In this document: positions 1-5,441 of the stretch, piece after piece | Layout: each line of letters begins with the position of its first letter | How positions within the stretch are numbered: the stretch's first letter is position 1 | The notes under the pieces: generated by a model | Told to the model about the DNA's origin: nothing | Databases searched by the model: none | What the model saw: the letters and a program-made list of their open reading frames with translations, nothing else | From: an uncultured Aliterella sp. | Lineage (GTDB): Bacteria > Cyanobacteriota > Cyanobacteriia > Cyanobacteriales > Chroococcidiopsidaceae | DNA length: 5,441 nucleotides | NCBI GenBank assembly: GCA_905479905.1 | Contig: CAJQOK010000030.1 | Coordinates: forward strand, 1-5,441 | Reading direction: 5' to 3' | Translations under genes and position numbers: made by a program

Positions 1-1
1 G

Positions 2-499
2 GGGGGAGTTTCGATATTTGCCTTACAGTTTGCCCAAGTATTAGGAGCAAAAGTTATTGCCACTTCCAGCAGCGATGAAAAGCTAGAAAGATTGCAAAGC
101 CTGGGAGTGACAGAAACTATCAACTATAAACAAACGCCAGATTGGGGCAAAAAAGCTTATGAAATAACTGGAGGTGTTGACCATGTAGTAGAAGTGGGCG
201 GCGCGGGAACTTTGAACGAGTCATTGAAAGCGGTTAGTTATGGCGGAAAAATTAGTTTAATTGGCGTTTTGACAGGTGGAAAAGGTGAAATTAGTACCGG
301 AGCCATTTTGATGAAAAACGTGAGGGTGCAGGGCATTTATGTAGGCTCTAGAGAGATGTTTGAGGATATGAATAGAGCGATCGCCTTGCATAAAATTCGT
401 CCAATATGCGATCGCGTATTTCCTTTAGAGTCTGTTAGATCCGCCTTGGAGTACATGGAAAGTGGCGAACACTTCGGCAAAATTTGTATTCAACTTTAA
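2..499 (+). CDS. Zinc-type NAD(P)-dependent alcohol dehydrogenase, C-terminal half (5' end outside window)
   Basis: The frame is open from the first bases of the window to TAA at 497-499, giving 165 residues. A TTG at 92 is in frame, but clear family sequence precedes it, so it is not the start. Residues 1-9 read GGVSIFALQ, the end of the glycine-rich Rossmann loop that binds NAD(P). Next come [14 protein letters not shown], a cofactor-strand region, and then [10 protein letters not shown] and [10 protein letters not shown], all typical of medium-chain dehydrogenases/reductases of the zinc-dependent alcohol dehydrogenase and quinone oxidoreductase type. The family is usually about 335-340 residues, so the catalytic domain and its zinc ligands lie upstream and cannot be checked. 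The substrate is unknown. Two HIP1 octamers (377 and 408) lie in the gene. The aldo/keto reductase starts 13 bases after the stop on the same strand, suggesting one transcript. The family call is firm; the exact activity is not. Confidence 0.93.
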   Translation, partial: GGVSIFALQFAQVLGAKVIATSSSDEKLERLQSLGVTETINYKQTPDWGKKAYEITGGVDHVVEVGGAGTLNESLKAVSYGGKISLIGVLTGGKGEISTGAILMKNVRVQGIYVGSREMFEDMNRAIALHKIRPICDRVFPLESVRSALEYMESGEHFGKICIQL

Positions 500-512
500 T
501 AAGAGAAAACCA

Positions 513-1493
513 ATGCAACAACGCAAACTAGGCAACCAAGGATTAACCGTATCTGAACTAGGACTTGGATGTATGGGAATGTCAGAGTTTTACGGAAAGG
601 GAGACGAAACCGAATCAATAGCAACAATTCACCGCGCCTTGGAACTAGGAGTAACCTTTTTAGATACAGCAGATATGTATGGAAAGGGTAAAAACGAGGA
701 ATTGGTAGGTCGAGCGATCGCGCAGCATAGAGAGCAAGTAGTAATAGCAACAAAATTCGGCATCCAGCGCGGCGAAGACAACAGTTTTAGAGGAATTAGC
801 GGTAGTCCTGAGTATGTCCGCAGTGCTTGCGAAGAATCCTTGAAACGATTGAACATTGACTATATAGATTTGTACTACCAACACCGAGTAGATCCCAAAG
901 TACCGATTGAAGACACCGTAGGGGCAATGGCGGAACTTGTACAGCAAGGAAAAGTACGTTACATCGGCTTATCGGAAGCCAGCGCCACCACAATTAAACG
1001 GGCTGCAAAAGTACATCCAATTAGTGCATTGCAGTCCGAGTATTCGTTATGGAGTAGAGATATAGAAGATGAAATTATCCCAACAATTGCAGAATTAGGA
1101 ATTGGATTAGTAGCTTATAGTCCGTTAGGGAGAGGATTTCTGTCAGGAACAGTTACAAAAGTGGATGATTTAGCCGCCGACGATTACCGGAGAAATTCGC
1201 CCAGATTTCAGGGAGAAAACTTCGACAAAAACTTGCAATTAGTAGAGCGAGTAAAAGAGATAGCTACTTCAAAAGGAGTAACCCCAGGACAACTAGCATT
1301 AGCGTGGTTGCTGGCAAAAAGTGATGAAATTGTACCCATTCCCGGAACAAAACGCCGGGTTTATTTAGAAGAAAACGTAGTCGCTACTGAAATTAAACTT
1401 ACAGAGGGCGAGTTGCAGAATTTAGAAGAAGTAGCGCCAAAAAATAGTGTAATGGGCGATCGCTACTCAGACATGAGCGCAGTAAACGGCTAA
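513..1493 (+). CDS. Aldo/keto reductase (AKR13-like)
   Basis: This is a complete 326-residue NADPH-dependent carbonyl reductase with the (beta/alpha)8 barrel of the aldo/keto reductase superfamily. The start is ATG 513: the protein then opens [19 protein letters not shown], the usual N-terminus. A GTG at 462 would add 17 residues, but that stretch overlaps the upstream dehydrogenase and does not look like the family. A weak purine-rich site (AAGAG, 501-505) precedes ATG 513. The catalytic tetrad is visible: D51 and Y56 in [10 protein letters not shown]81 in IATKFG and H124 in YYQHRVD. The late motif [14 protein letters not shown] (276-289) is the cofactor-phosphate loop. Overall it resembles the AKR13 group (perakine reductase and YajO-like enzymes), which act on aldehydes and ketones; the physiological substrate cannot be read from sequence. 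It probably shares an operon with the dehydrogenase. Two HIP1 octamers (714 and 1456) lie in it. Confidence 0.95.
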   Translation: MQQRKLGNQGLTVSELGLGCMGMSEFYGKGDETESIATIHRALELGVTFLDTADMYGKGKNEELVGRAIAQHREQVVIATKFGIQRGEDNSFRGISGSPEYVRSACEESLKRLNIDYIDLYYQHRVDPKVPIEDTVGAMAELVQQGKVRYIGLSEASATTIKRAAKVHPISALQSEYSLWSRDIEDEIIPTIAELGIGLVAYSPLGRGFLSGTVTKVDDLAADDYRRNSPRFQGENFDKNLQLVERVKEIATSKGVTPGQLALAWLLAKSDEIVPIPGTKRRVYLEENVVATEIKLTEGELQNLEEVAPKNSVMGDRYSDMSAVNG

Positions 1494-1588
1494 ACCCTAA
1501 ACATTCATACAACTAGAAAACTAGCGCACCAACCGAAAAAGAAGCCGATTGCCGAAACCTACCGTACCCAAGACAAGGCACTTTTGCA

Positions 1589-1646
1589 GGGGGTTTGGGG
1601 GAGGCAACTCGTCCCCCAATGGGGGGTTTGGGGGGCAGACCCCCCA
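1589..1646. repeat. Tandem G-run/TTT/G-run element with interleaved C-runs
   Basis: Two near-copies of the same unit are seen: G5-TTT-G5 at 1589-1601 and G6-TTT-G6 at 1621-1635. Each is followed by a complementary C-run, at 1613-1617 and 1640-1645. TGGGGGA (1596-1602) pairs perfectly with TCCCCCA (1612-1618) around a 9-base loop. TGGGGGG (1629-1635) pairs with CCCCCCA (1640-1646) around the loop CAGA. The first C-run can instead pair with the G-run at 1621 across AAT. The four G-runs also form a possible G-quadruplex, with loops of 3, 19 and 3. The element lies in the non-coding spacer after the aldo/keto reductase. G-rich spacer elements of this look occur in cyanobacterial genomes, but copy number in this genome cannot be seen here. 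Confidence 0.75.
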
Positions 1647-1661
1647 TATTCGGTTTTTCTT
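1629..1661 (+). terminator. Probable intrinsic terminator after the dehydrogenase/reductase operon
   Basis: A perfect 7-bp, almost pure G-C stem (TGGGGGG with CCCCCCA, loop CAGA) is followed eight bases later by five T residues and then CTT (1654-1661). It lies about 135 bases after the aldo/keto reductase stop and before the next + strand reading frame. The gap between stem and T-run is longer than in a textbook Rho-independent terminator. The hairpin may therefore be only a repeat element that happens to be followed by T residues. Confidence 0.45.
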
Positions 1662-1705
1662 AAGATAAGCCTAGTAAAACAAAGATCCCAACCAAAAAAA
1701 CAACA

Positions 1706-2110
1706 ATGACACACCTATTCGATTCCTACCAAATCAAAGACATCACCCTCCGCAACCGCATCGGAGTTTCCCCAATGTGCTAATACAGTTCTATTGACGG
1801 CGTAGCGACCGATTGGCACTTAGTAAACCTAGGTTCTCGCGCCGTAGGCGGAGCGGGACTAATCATCGCCGAAGCCACCGCCGTAGAAGCAAGAGGGAGA
1901 ATATCCCCAAAAGACGCAGGAATCTGGGCAGACAAACACATAGAACCACTGTACCGCATCAATAAATTTGTTAAAGACCAAGGAGCCGTACCAGCAATTC
2001 AAATCGCTCACGCCGGGAGAAAAGCCAGCACCGCCCGCCCTTGGTACGGCAGCCAATCACTCAAAGACGACGAAGAAGGCTGGGAAACAATCGCCCCCAG
2101 TGCGATCGCC
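1706..2110 (+). pseudogene. Old Yellow Enzyme-type NADH:flavin oxidoreductase (NamA/YqjM-like), truncated and with an internal stop
   Basis: Translation from ATG 1706 gives MTHLFDSYQIKDITLRNRI, then GVSPMC, then TAA at 1781-1783. The frame resumes at once with YSSIDGVATDWH, then GSRAVGGAGLIIAEATAV and QIAHAGRKASTARPW. These are successive N-terminal blocks of FMN-containing ene-reductases of the YqjM/NamA class. The expected residue at the stop is Gln (CAA), so one C-to-T change explains it. Cys25 just before the stop matches the redox-sensing active-site Cys of YqjM. No in-frame ATG, GTG or TTG follows until 2231, so restart cannot rescue it. Homology ends near residue 135 (APSAIA), at a HIP1 octamer. 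The family is about 340-370 residues, so the rest of the barrel is missing. The intact enzyme would reduce activated alkenes with NAD(P)H. No ribosome-binding site is visible. It is most likely a true pseudogene; a base error could explain the stop but not the truncation. Confidence 0.9.
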
Positions 2111-2336
2111 AAAGGCAATTCAATATGGAGGACGAGTATAAAGCGATATTCTGGGCAATACGAGTATTATTGGCAAAAATCTCGCTTTGAATTCTATCTT
2201 AGGAAATATCTTGATATAAGAGATGTTGGATTGCTAATTATCTGTAAAGATCGTAGTGTGTGGCGCAAACTTAAAAATTGTCAATTTCTACCAATTAAAA
2301 ATTCTCCTCTTCACATCTACGAACTAAACCAACTAT
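2111..2336. other. AT-rich segment of unknown origin between the pseudogene and the DHH gene
   Basis: From about 2111 the flavin-oxidoreductase homology is gone and the DNA is more AT-rich. The pseudogene frame nevertheless stays open to TGA at 2363-2365, 26 bases inside the next gene. It would encode a basic, aromatic-rich segment (for example YEYYWQKSRFEFYLRKYLD, then VGLLIICKDRSVW). I do not recognise this; its strand- and helix-like pattern suggests a piece of a real protein rather than chance. An ATG at 2125 in another frame gives only 21 residues. The stretch should also carry the promoter of the DHH gene. TATAAG at 2215-2220 could be a -10 box, but no convincing -35 is placed correctly. 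No terminator, RNA gene or insertion-sequence end is seen. Confidence 0.5.
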
Positions 2337-3608
2337 ATGCACTCGAACTCCCTAAAAGTATTTGACAGTCTACCAATAACTTTAGAGCCAATACCAAAAG
2401 ATCCTATTGACATCCAACCTAATACCGACTTTCTGCAACCTACGCCCAGCGCCAATATTGAAAATACTCCCTATTCAGGACAGCGTTGCATCTTATTACC
2501 TAGCCAGAAAATAGACGCTCTTAGACAAACCTTTGAAAAACACCAACACCAGCGCCAGTTAGTAATTCTCCAAGATTTTCCTGATCCTGACGCTTTATCT
2601 TGCGCTTGGGCGTATCAACTAATCGCCGAACAATACGACATTCAGTGCGATATTGTCTATGCAGGTACTTTGAGCCATCAAGAAAATATTGCCTTAGTCA
2701 AACTTACAGGCTTACCCGCCCAACGATGGACGCTACAAAACGCTAAAAGCAAAGACTTATCGATTTATAGTGGTTATGCGCTCATTGATAACCAGGGAAC
2801 AACTAGCCAATTAATGCCTTTGGTGCAAGAGGCGCAAATTCCCTTAGTAGTATTAGTAGATCACCACAGCTTGCAAGGAGATCTAAAAGCCGAGTTTAGC
2901 GATTTACGCCCTTCAATTAGAGCTACTGCAACAATTTTTACTCAATACTTACAAGCTGGATTGTTGGCTTTAGATAGTAGTATCAACAATCACGTTAAAT
3001 GTGCTACGGCTTTAATGCACGGTTTGCGATCGGATACTAACCGATTGATGCAAGCCCAAGAAGAAGACTTTTTAGCTGCGGGTTATTTAAGTAGGTTTTA
3101 CGACTCTCAATTGCTCAACGCCGTACTCCAAGCAAATCGCTCTAAACGAGTAATGGATGTAATCGAGCGCAGTTTGAAAAATCGGATTGTGCAAAATAAC
3201 TTTTCTATTGCTGGAGTTGGTTACTTACGCTACGAAGACCGCGATGCAATTCCCCAAGCGGCGGACTTTCTAGTTACTGAAGAAAACGTCCACACGGCAG
3301 TAGTTTTTGGCATAGTTCACGATGAAGATGAGGAATTAGAAGTTGTAATTGGTTCGTTGCGAACTACTAAACTAACCCTCGATCCTGATGAATTTATTAA
3401 AGAAGCTTTTGGACAAGACAGTCAAGGGCGCTTTTTTGGGGGTGGACGTACTGGCGCTGGTGGGTTTGAAATTCCTATGGGCTTTTTGTCTGGCTTTATT
3501 GAAAATTCTCCTTACGCGCGGATGAAGTGGGAAGTATTCGACGCTCAAATTAAGCAAAAATTGTTGAGATTAGTTAGTCCTAAAGATAATCCTATTCAAA
3601 CCGAGTAA
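2337..3608 (+). CDS. DHH-family phosphoesterase (NrnA-like, with DHHA1 domain)
   Basis: This 423-residue protein belongs to the DHH phosphoesterases, metal-dependent cytoplasmic enzymes that cleave phosphodiester or phosphate bonds in short RNAs, pAp or cyclic dinucleotides. Seen in order: motif I FPDPDALS (81-88, with D83 and D85), the motif II region with LIDNQ (149-153, D151), the namesake LVDHH (D175, H176, H177), motif IV GLRSDT (229-234, D233), and a C-terminal DHHA1 domain with FGGGRTGAGGFEIP (367-380). The usual DHHA1 signature is GGGH; here Arg follows the three glycines. The first ~45 residues are Pro/Asn-rich and precede the conserved domain. ATG 2337 is the only ATG ahead of motif I, although no Shine-Dalgarno is visible. 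At 423 residues it is longer than NrnA of Bacillus (about 310-320). Its stop codon directly abuts the SixA start. The superfamily call is very secure; whether it acts on nanoRNA, pAp or c-di-AMP is not known. Confidence 0.93.
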   Translation: MHSNSLKVFDSLPITLEPIPKDPIDIQPNTDFLQPTPSANIENTPYSGQRCILLPSQKIDALRQTFEKHQHQRQLVILQDFPDPDALSCAWAYQLIAEQYDIQCDIVYAGTLSHQENIALVKLTGLPAQRWTLQNAKSKDLSIYSGYALIDNQGTTSQLMPLVQEAQIPLVVLVDHHSLQGDLKAEFSDLRPSIRATATIFTQYLQAGLLALDSSINNHVKCATALMHGLRSDTNRLMQAQEEDFLAAGYLSRFYDSQLLNAVLQANRSKRVMDVIERSLKNRIVQNNFSIAGVGYLRYEDRDAIPQAADFLVTEENVHTAVVFGIVHDEDEELEVVIGSLRTTKLTLDPDEFIKEAFGQDSQGRFFGGGRTGAGGFEIPMGFLSGFIENSPYARMKWEVFDAQIKQKLLRLVSPKDNPIQTE

Positions 3609-4106
3609 ATGGAACTGTACTTAATTCGTCACGGTATAGCTCAAGAAAGAGATTTTGCCCTTAAAGATGACGATCGCACTTTAACAAAAATTGGGCAAGA
3701 TAAAACAAAAGAAGTAGCTAAACGCTTGTATAACTTGGGTTTGCGCTTTGATCTAATTTTGACAAGTCCCCTCGTGCGATCGCATCAAACAGCAGAAATT
3801 TTCACCCAAACCCAACTATCTAGCCATTTGCAAGTATCTACCGAGCTTGCACCCAACGGCAACATTCATGCTTGGCTCAATTGGCTAGAACAACAAAAGT
3901 ATCCATCTAATAGCAAATTAGCCCTAATTGGTCATCAACCAGATTTGGGAGCATGGGCATCAATGCTTGTTTGGGGCGAAGCTAAGGAAGCATTAATTTT
4001 AAAAAAAGCTGGAATTATTGGTTTAAATTTACCAACTATGCGATCGCCTATCGGTCAAAGTCAAATGTTTTTGCTGACACCACCTAAATTTTTGGTTGCT
4101 AATTAA
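3609..4106 (+). CDS. sixA: Phosphohistidine phosphatase SixA (histidine phosphatase superfamily)
   Basis: This 165-residue protein is close to the usual SixA length of about 160. The catalytic RHG motif is at the extreme N-terminus (LIRHG, with R7, nucleophile H8 and G9). Further phosphate-pocket residues are R57 in SPLVRSHQTA and H109 in ALIGHQPDLG; LKKAGI (131-136) matches the SixA C-terminal block. SixA removes phosphate from histidine residues of signalling or phosphotransfer proteins in the cytoplasm; the family was first described acting on the ArcB HPt domain of E. coli. No partner kinase is in this window. The ATG follows the TAA of the DHH gene with no bases between, so translation is probably coupled and no separate promoter is needed. 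Two HIP1 octamers (3776 and 4040) lie inside. Family assignment is strong; the target protein is unknown. Confidence 0.93.
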   Translation: MELYLIRHGIAQERDFALKDDDRTLTKIGQDKTKEVAKRLYNLGLRFDLILTSPLVRSHQTAEIFTQTQLSSHLQVSTELAPNGNIHAWLNWLEQQKYPSNSKLALIGHQPDLGAWASMLVWGEAKEALILKKAGIIGLNLPTMRSPIGQSQMFLLTPPKFLVAN

Positions 4107-4121
4107 ATACAGGAATTTTAA

Positions 4122-4152
4122 TGTAGAGACGTTGCGTTGCAACGTCTCTACA
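4122..4152. repeat. Perfect 14-bp inverted repeat with GTT loop between convergent genes
   Basis: The left arm TGTAGAGACGTTGC (4122-4135) is the exact reverse complement of the right arm GCAACGTCTCTACA (4139-4152), with only GTT between. It lies between the stop of sixA on the + strand and the stop of the small secreted protein on the - strand. It can therefore fold in either transcript and may serve as a bidirectional terminator or mRNA-stabilising hairpin. T- or A-rich flanks are modest: TTTT at 4155-4158 follows on the + side. The GTAGAGACGTTGC palindrome resembles short repeats I recall scattered between genes in many filamentous and unicellular cyanobacteria. That recollection needs a genome count. 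Confidence 0.85.
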
Positions 4153-4166
4153 GGTTTTGAACCCGC

Positions 4167-4550
4167 TCATTTATCTAAATTAATCTGCAACGACGGTGTA
4201 GTAGTTGTATTTTCTACTGTACCCGCTTGACTGGGATTTTGAGTACGCTGCTGTTGCTTTTTTCTAAACTCCGCCGCCGCATCATTTAAACCTTGATTTT
4301 TATCAGCGTTAAACTCTTCTGTGCTGCGAGAATTTCCTAGTTGAGCGCGATGAATTAAGTCAAACAAGCTTCCAGTAGGGTTGTCATTTCTAGAGGAAAA
4401 AGGATCACCCTGTTGGGGTTGAAAGTCTTGCAAAGGATTGACATCGGTAGATTGCGCTTTTGCTAATTGGGGAATTAGTAAGGAAAAAAGGCTCATGGAG
4501 GCTAAAGCGCTAAAAATGAACTTTTGGGGTGATTTAACTGTAATTTTCAT
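4167..4550 (-). CDS. Small secreted protein of unknown function
   Basis: This is a 127-residue protein with a classical signal peptide: a basic start (MKITVKSPQK), a hydrophobic core around residues 11-29 (FIFSALASMSLFSLLIPQL) and an AKA/Q cleavage site after residue 32. The mature part is about 95 residues, polar and rich in Gln, Asn and Thr. It contains DPFSSR and SLFDLIHRAQLGN (61-73), which looks like an amphipathic helix and the best-ordered portion, then an AAAEFRKKQQQ helix (91-101) and a Thr/Gln-rich tail. There is no Cys, no lipobox and no enzymatic motif. It is probably periplasmic or extracellular. It starts 17 bases after the stop of the ABC permease and is likely co-transcribed with it; no clear ribosome-binding site is visible. 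I think similar proteins exist in other cyanobacteria, but I do not know a function and assign none. Confidence 0.85.
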   Translation of the reverse strand: MKITVKSPQKFIFSALASMSLFSLLIPQLAKAQSTDVNPLQDFQPQQGDPFSSRNDNPTGSLFDLIHRAQLGNSRSTEEFNADKNQGLNDAAAEFRKKQQQRTQNPSQAGTVENTTTTPSLQINLDK

Positions 4551-4567
4551 AGGTTTTTAGAAGGTTG

Positions 4568-5441
4568 TTAAGAAAGTGATTTCTTTAATAAAGGTTGAAT
4601 GCTAATTAACGCTACAAAACTAAAGCCTAACAAAACTAGCATCGCCCCGCCAAAGCTAACCGCTCCCCAAGGAGCTTGCATTACTATACTACCCAAAGAC
4701 CAATCGCTATTTAGATATAAGTAACGAATCGGCTCAATGGCATAACTTAGGGGGTTCAAACTCGCTACTACCTGCAACCATTGAGGCATAAAGGATAGAG
4801 GCGCAAGCGCGGTACTAGCAAATAATAGAGGTAAATTCGTTACAAAAATAACAGCAATTAGTTCAATGTGTCCGGGTAAAGCAAAAGCTAACCCTAAGCT
4901 AATCGCCGTTACTCCTAAAGCTAGTAAAAACACAATTAAGGCGATCGCACCTAACCCGGCTATATTCGGCAAACCCGCCCCCAACAAGGCTGCTGCACCA
5001 ACAATTACCGCCGCTTGCAATAAGCTTTGACTGACAATAAATAAAGCTGAAGCTAAAACAATTGAGTACCTAGAAGCTAGAGGCGCAACTAATAGACGGT
5101 TTAAAAAGCCAAATTCGCGATCGAACATTACAGGCAAACCCGCGTTTAAAGCCCCTGCAAAAGCCGTAAACACAATTACCCCCGCACCGAGAAATTGTCC
5201 GTAACTGTGACTGTTGCCAAATAAACCCGATGGTGCATTTTGAAATAGCGCCCCAAATAAAACCAGCCACATCACAGGCTGAATAATCCCAGCAACTAAA
5301 GTTGAGGGGCGGCGCTGCAATTGAATAAACAAGCGGCGAGTTAAAGCTAAAGTTTCTTGAACCAAATCGGCAAAACCATTGTGGCTTGCAGTATCTAATT
5401 GAGAAAATGCCCCTGGTTGAGCAATTATTTGAGGTTTGGGA
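4568..5441 (-). CDS. ABC-2 type (DrrB-like) exporter permease, N-terminus outside window
   Basis: The frame is open from the right edge to the stop at 4568-4570, giving 290 visible residues. A TTG at 5363-5365 is in frame, but the 25 residues before it (including IIAQPGAFSQLDTA) run on without an ATG, so the true start is probably beyond the window. The protein is an integral membrane permease of the ABC-2 family. Six hydrophobic stretches lie near residues 46-66, 82-104, 127-155, 160-187, 192-213 and 258-282. The coupling segment DREFGFLNRLLVAPLASR (107-124) and LNPLSYAIEPIR (228-239) are typical ABC-2 landmarks. Relatives of this type export drugs, lipids or polysaccharides with a separate ATPase; that subunit is not visible and is likely just upstream on the - strand. 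The substrate is unknown. A HIP1 octamer lies at 4941. The small secreted protein follows in the same operon. Confidence 0.92.
   Translation of the reverse strand, partial: PKPQIIAQPGAFSQLDTASHNGFADLVQETLALTRRLFIQLQRRPSTLVAGIIQPVMWLVLFGALFQNAPSGLFGNSHSYGQFLGAGVIVFTAFAGALNAGLPVMFDREFGFLNRLLVAPLASRYSIVLASALFIVSQSLLQAAVIVGAAALLGAGLPNIAGLGAIALIVFLLALGVTAISLGLAFALPGHIELIAVIFVTNLPLLFASTALAPLSFMPQWLQVVASLNPLSYAIEPIRYLYLNSDWSLGSIVMQAPWGAVSFGGAMLVLLGFSFVALISIQPLLKKSLS

Noticed and set aside
92..94. TTG as the start of the first dehydrogenase gene
   Set aside because: Family-typical Rossmann sequence continues in frame upstream to the window edge, so the gene is cut by the boundary.
462..512. GTG start giving a longer aldo/keto reductase
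   Set aside because: The extra 17 residues overlap the upstream gene and do not resemble the family; ATG 513 gives the standard N-terminus.
496..993. Several reverse-strand open frames across the aldo/keto reductase
   Set aside because: They are antisense shadows of a well-supported gene; their translations show no domain-like features.
1781..1783. Recoding of TAA (read-through or selenocysteine-like) in the ene-reductase
   Set aside because: TAA is not a known recoded codon in cyanobacteria, no recoding hairpin is evident, and the gene is also truncated at its 3' end.
1780..2056. Two reverse-strand open frames of 60-65 residues over the pseudogene
   Set aside because: They are antisense to clear ene-reductase coding sequence, have no family features and no ribosome-binding site.
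2125..2190. Small open frame MEDEYKAIFWAIRVLLAKISL
   Set aside because: It is only 21 residues, with poor start context, inside a region already suspected to be a gene remnant; nothing supports expression.
2278..2306. TTGTCA as the -35 box of a DHH-gene promoter
   Set aside because: No acceptable -10 hexamer lies 15-19 bases downstream.
5363..5365. TTG as the start of the ABC permease
   Set aside because: The frame is open for 25 more codons to the edge with sequence plausible for the N-terminal cytoplasmic part; no ATG is in view.

Overview
The window looks like chromosomal DNA from a cyanobacterium. The palindrome GCGATCGC (HIP1) occurs eight times in 5.4 kb (starts at 377, 408, 714, 1456, 2102, 3776, 4040 and 4941), where chance predicts about 0.1. 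Base composition is moderately AT-rich, Shine-Dalgarno sequences are weak or absent, and the protein families fit. I cannot name the genus from sequence alone.

Layout. (1) 2-1493, + strand: the 3' half of a zinc-type medium-chain alcohol dehydrogenase, then 13 bases later a complete aldo/keto reductase. The two form a likely redox operon. (2) 1494-1705: a spacer with two near-copies of a G-run/TTT/G-run element that can fold into several competing hairpins; the last one is a plausible terminator. (3) 1706-2110, + strand: the N-terminal third of an Old Yellow Enzyme-type flavin oxidoreductase. It is dead: TAA replaces an expected Gln codon at codon 26, and homology stops just after a HIP1 octamer. 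(4) 2111-2336: AT-rich DNA of unknown origin that stays open in the pseudogene's frame. (5) 2337-4106, + strand: a DHH-family phosphoesterase and a SixA-type phosphohistidine phosphatase, with stop and start codons directly abutting, so very likely co-translated. (6) 4122-4152: a near-perfect 14-bp hairpin between convergent genes. (7) 4167-5441, - strand: an ABC-2 type exporter permease, open to the right edge so its start lies outside, followed 17 bases later by a small secreted protein of unknown function.

How the parts fit. Regions 1 and 3 would together have supplied three NAD(P)H-dependent enzymes able to act on carbonyls and activated alkenes; the third is now lost. Region 5 pairs nucleotide or short-RNA phosphodiester hydrolysis with removal of phosphate from phosphohistidine, but any link between the two activities is inference. 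Region 7 is a membrane exporter whose ATPase is not in view, plus an exported small protein. I found no tRNA, rRNA, CRISPR array, intact insertion sequence or clear riboswitch. The main anomaly is the decayed, truncated and apparently chimeric locus at 1706-2336.
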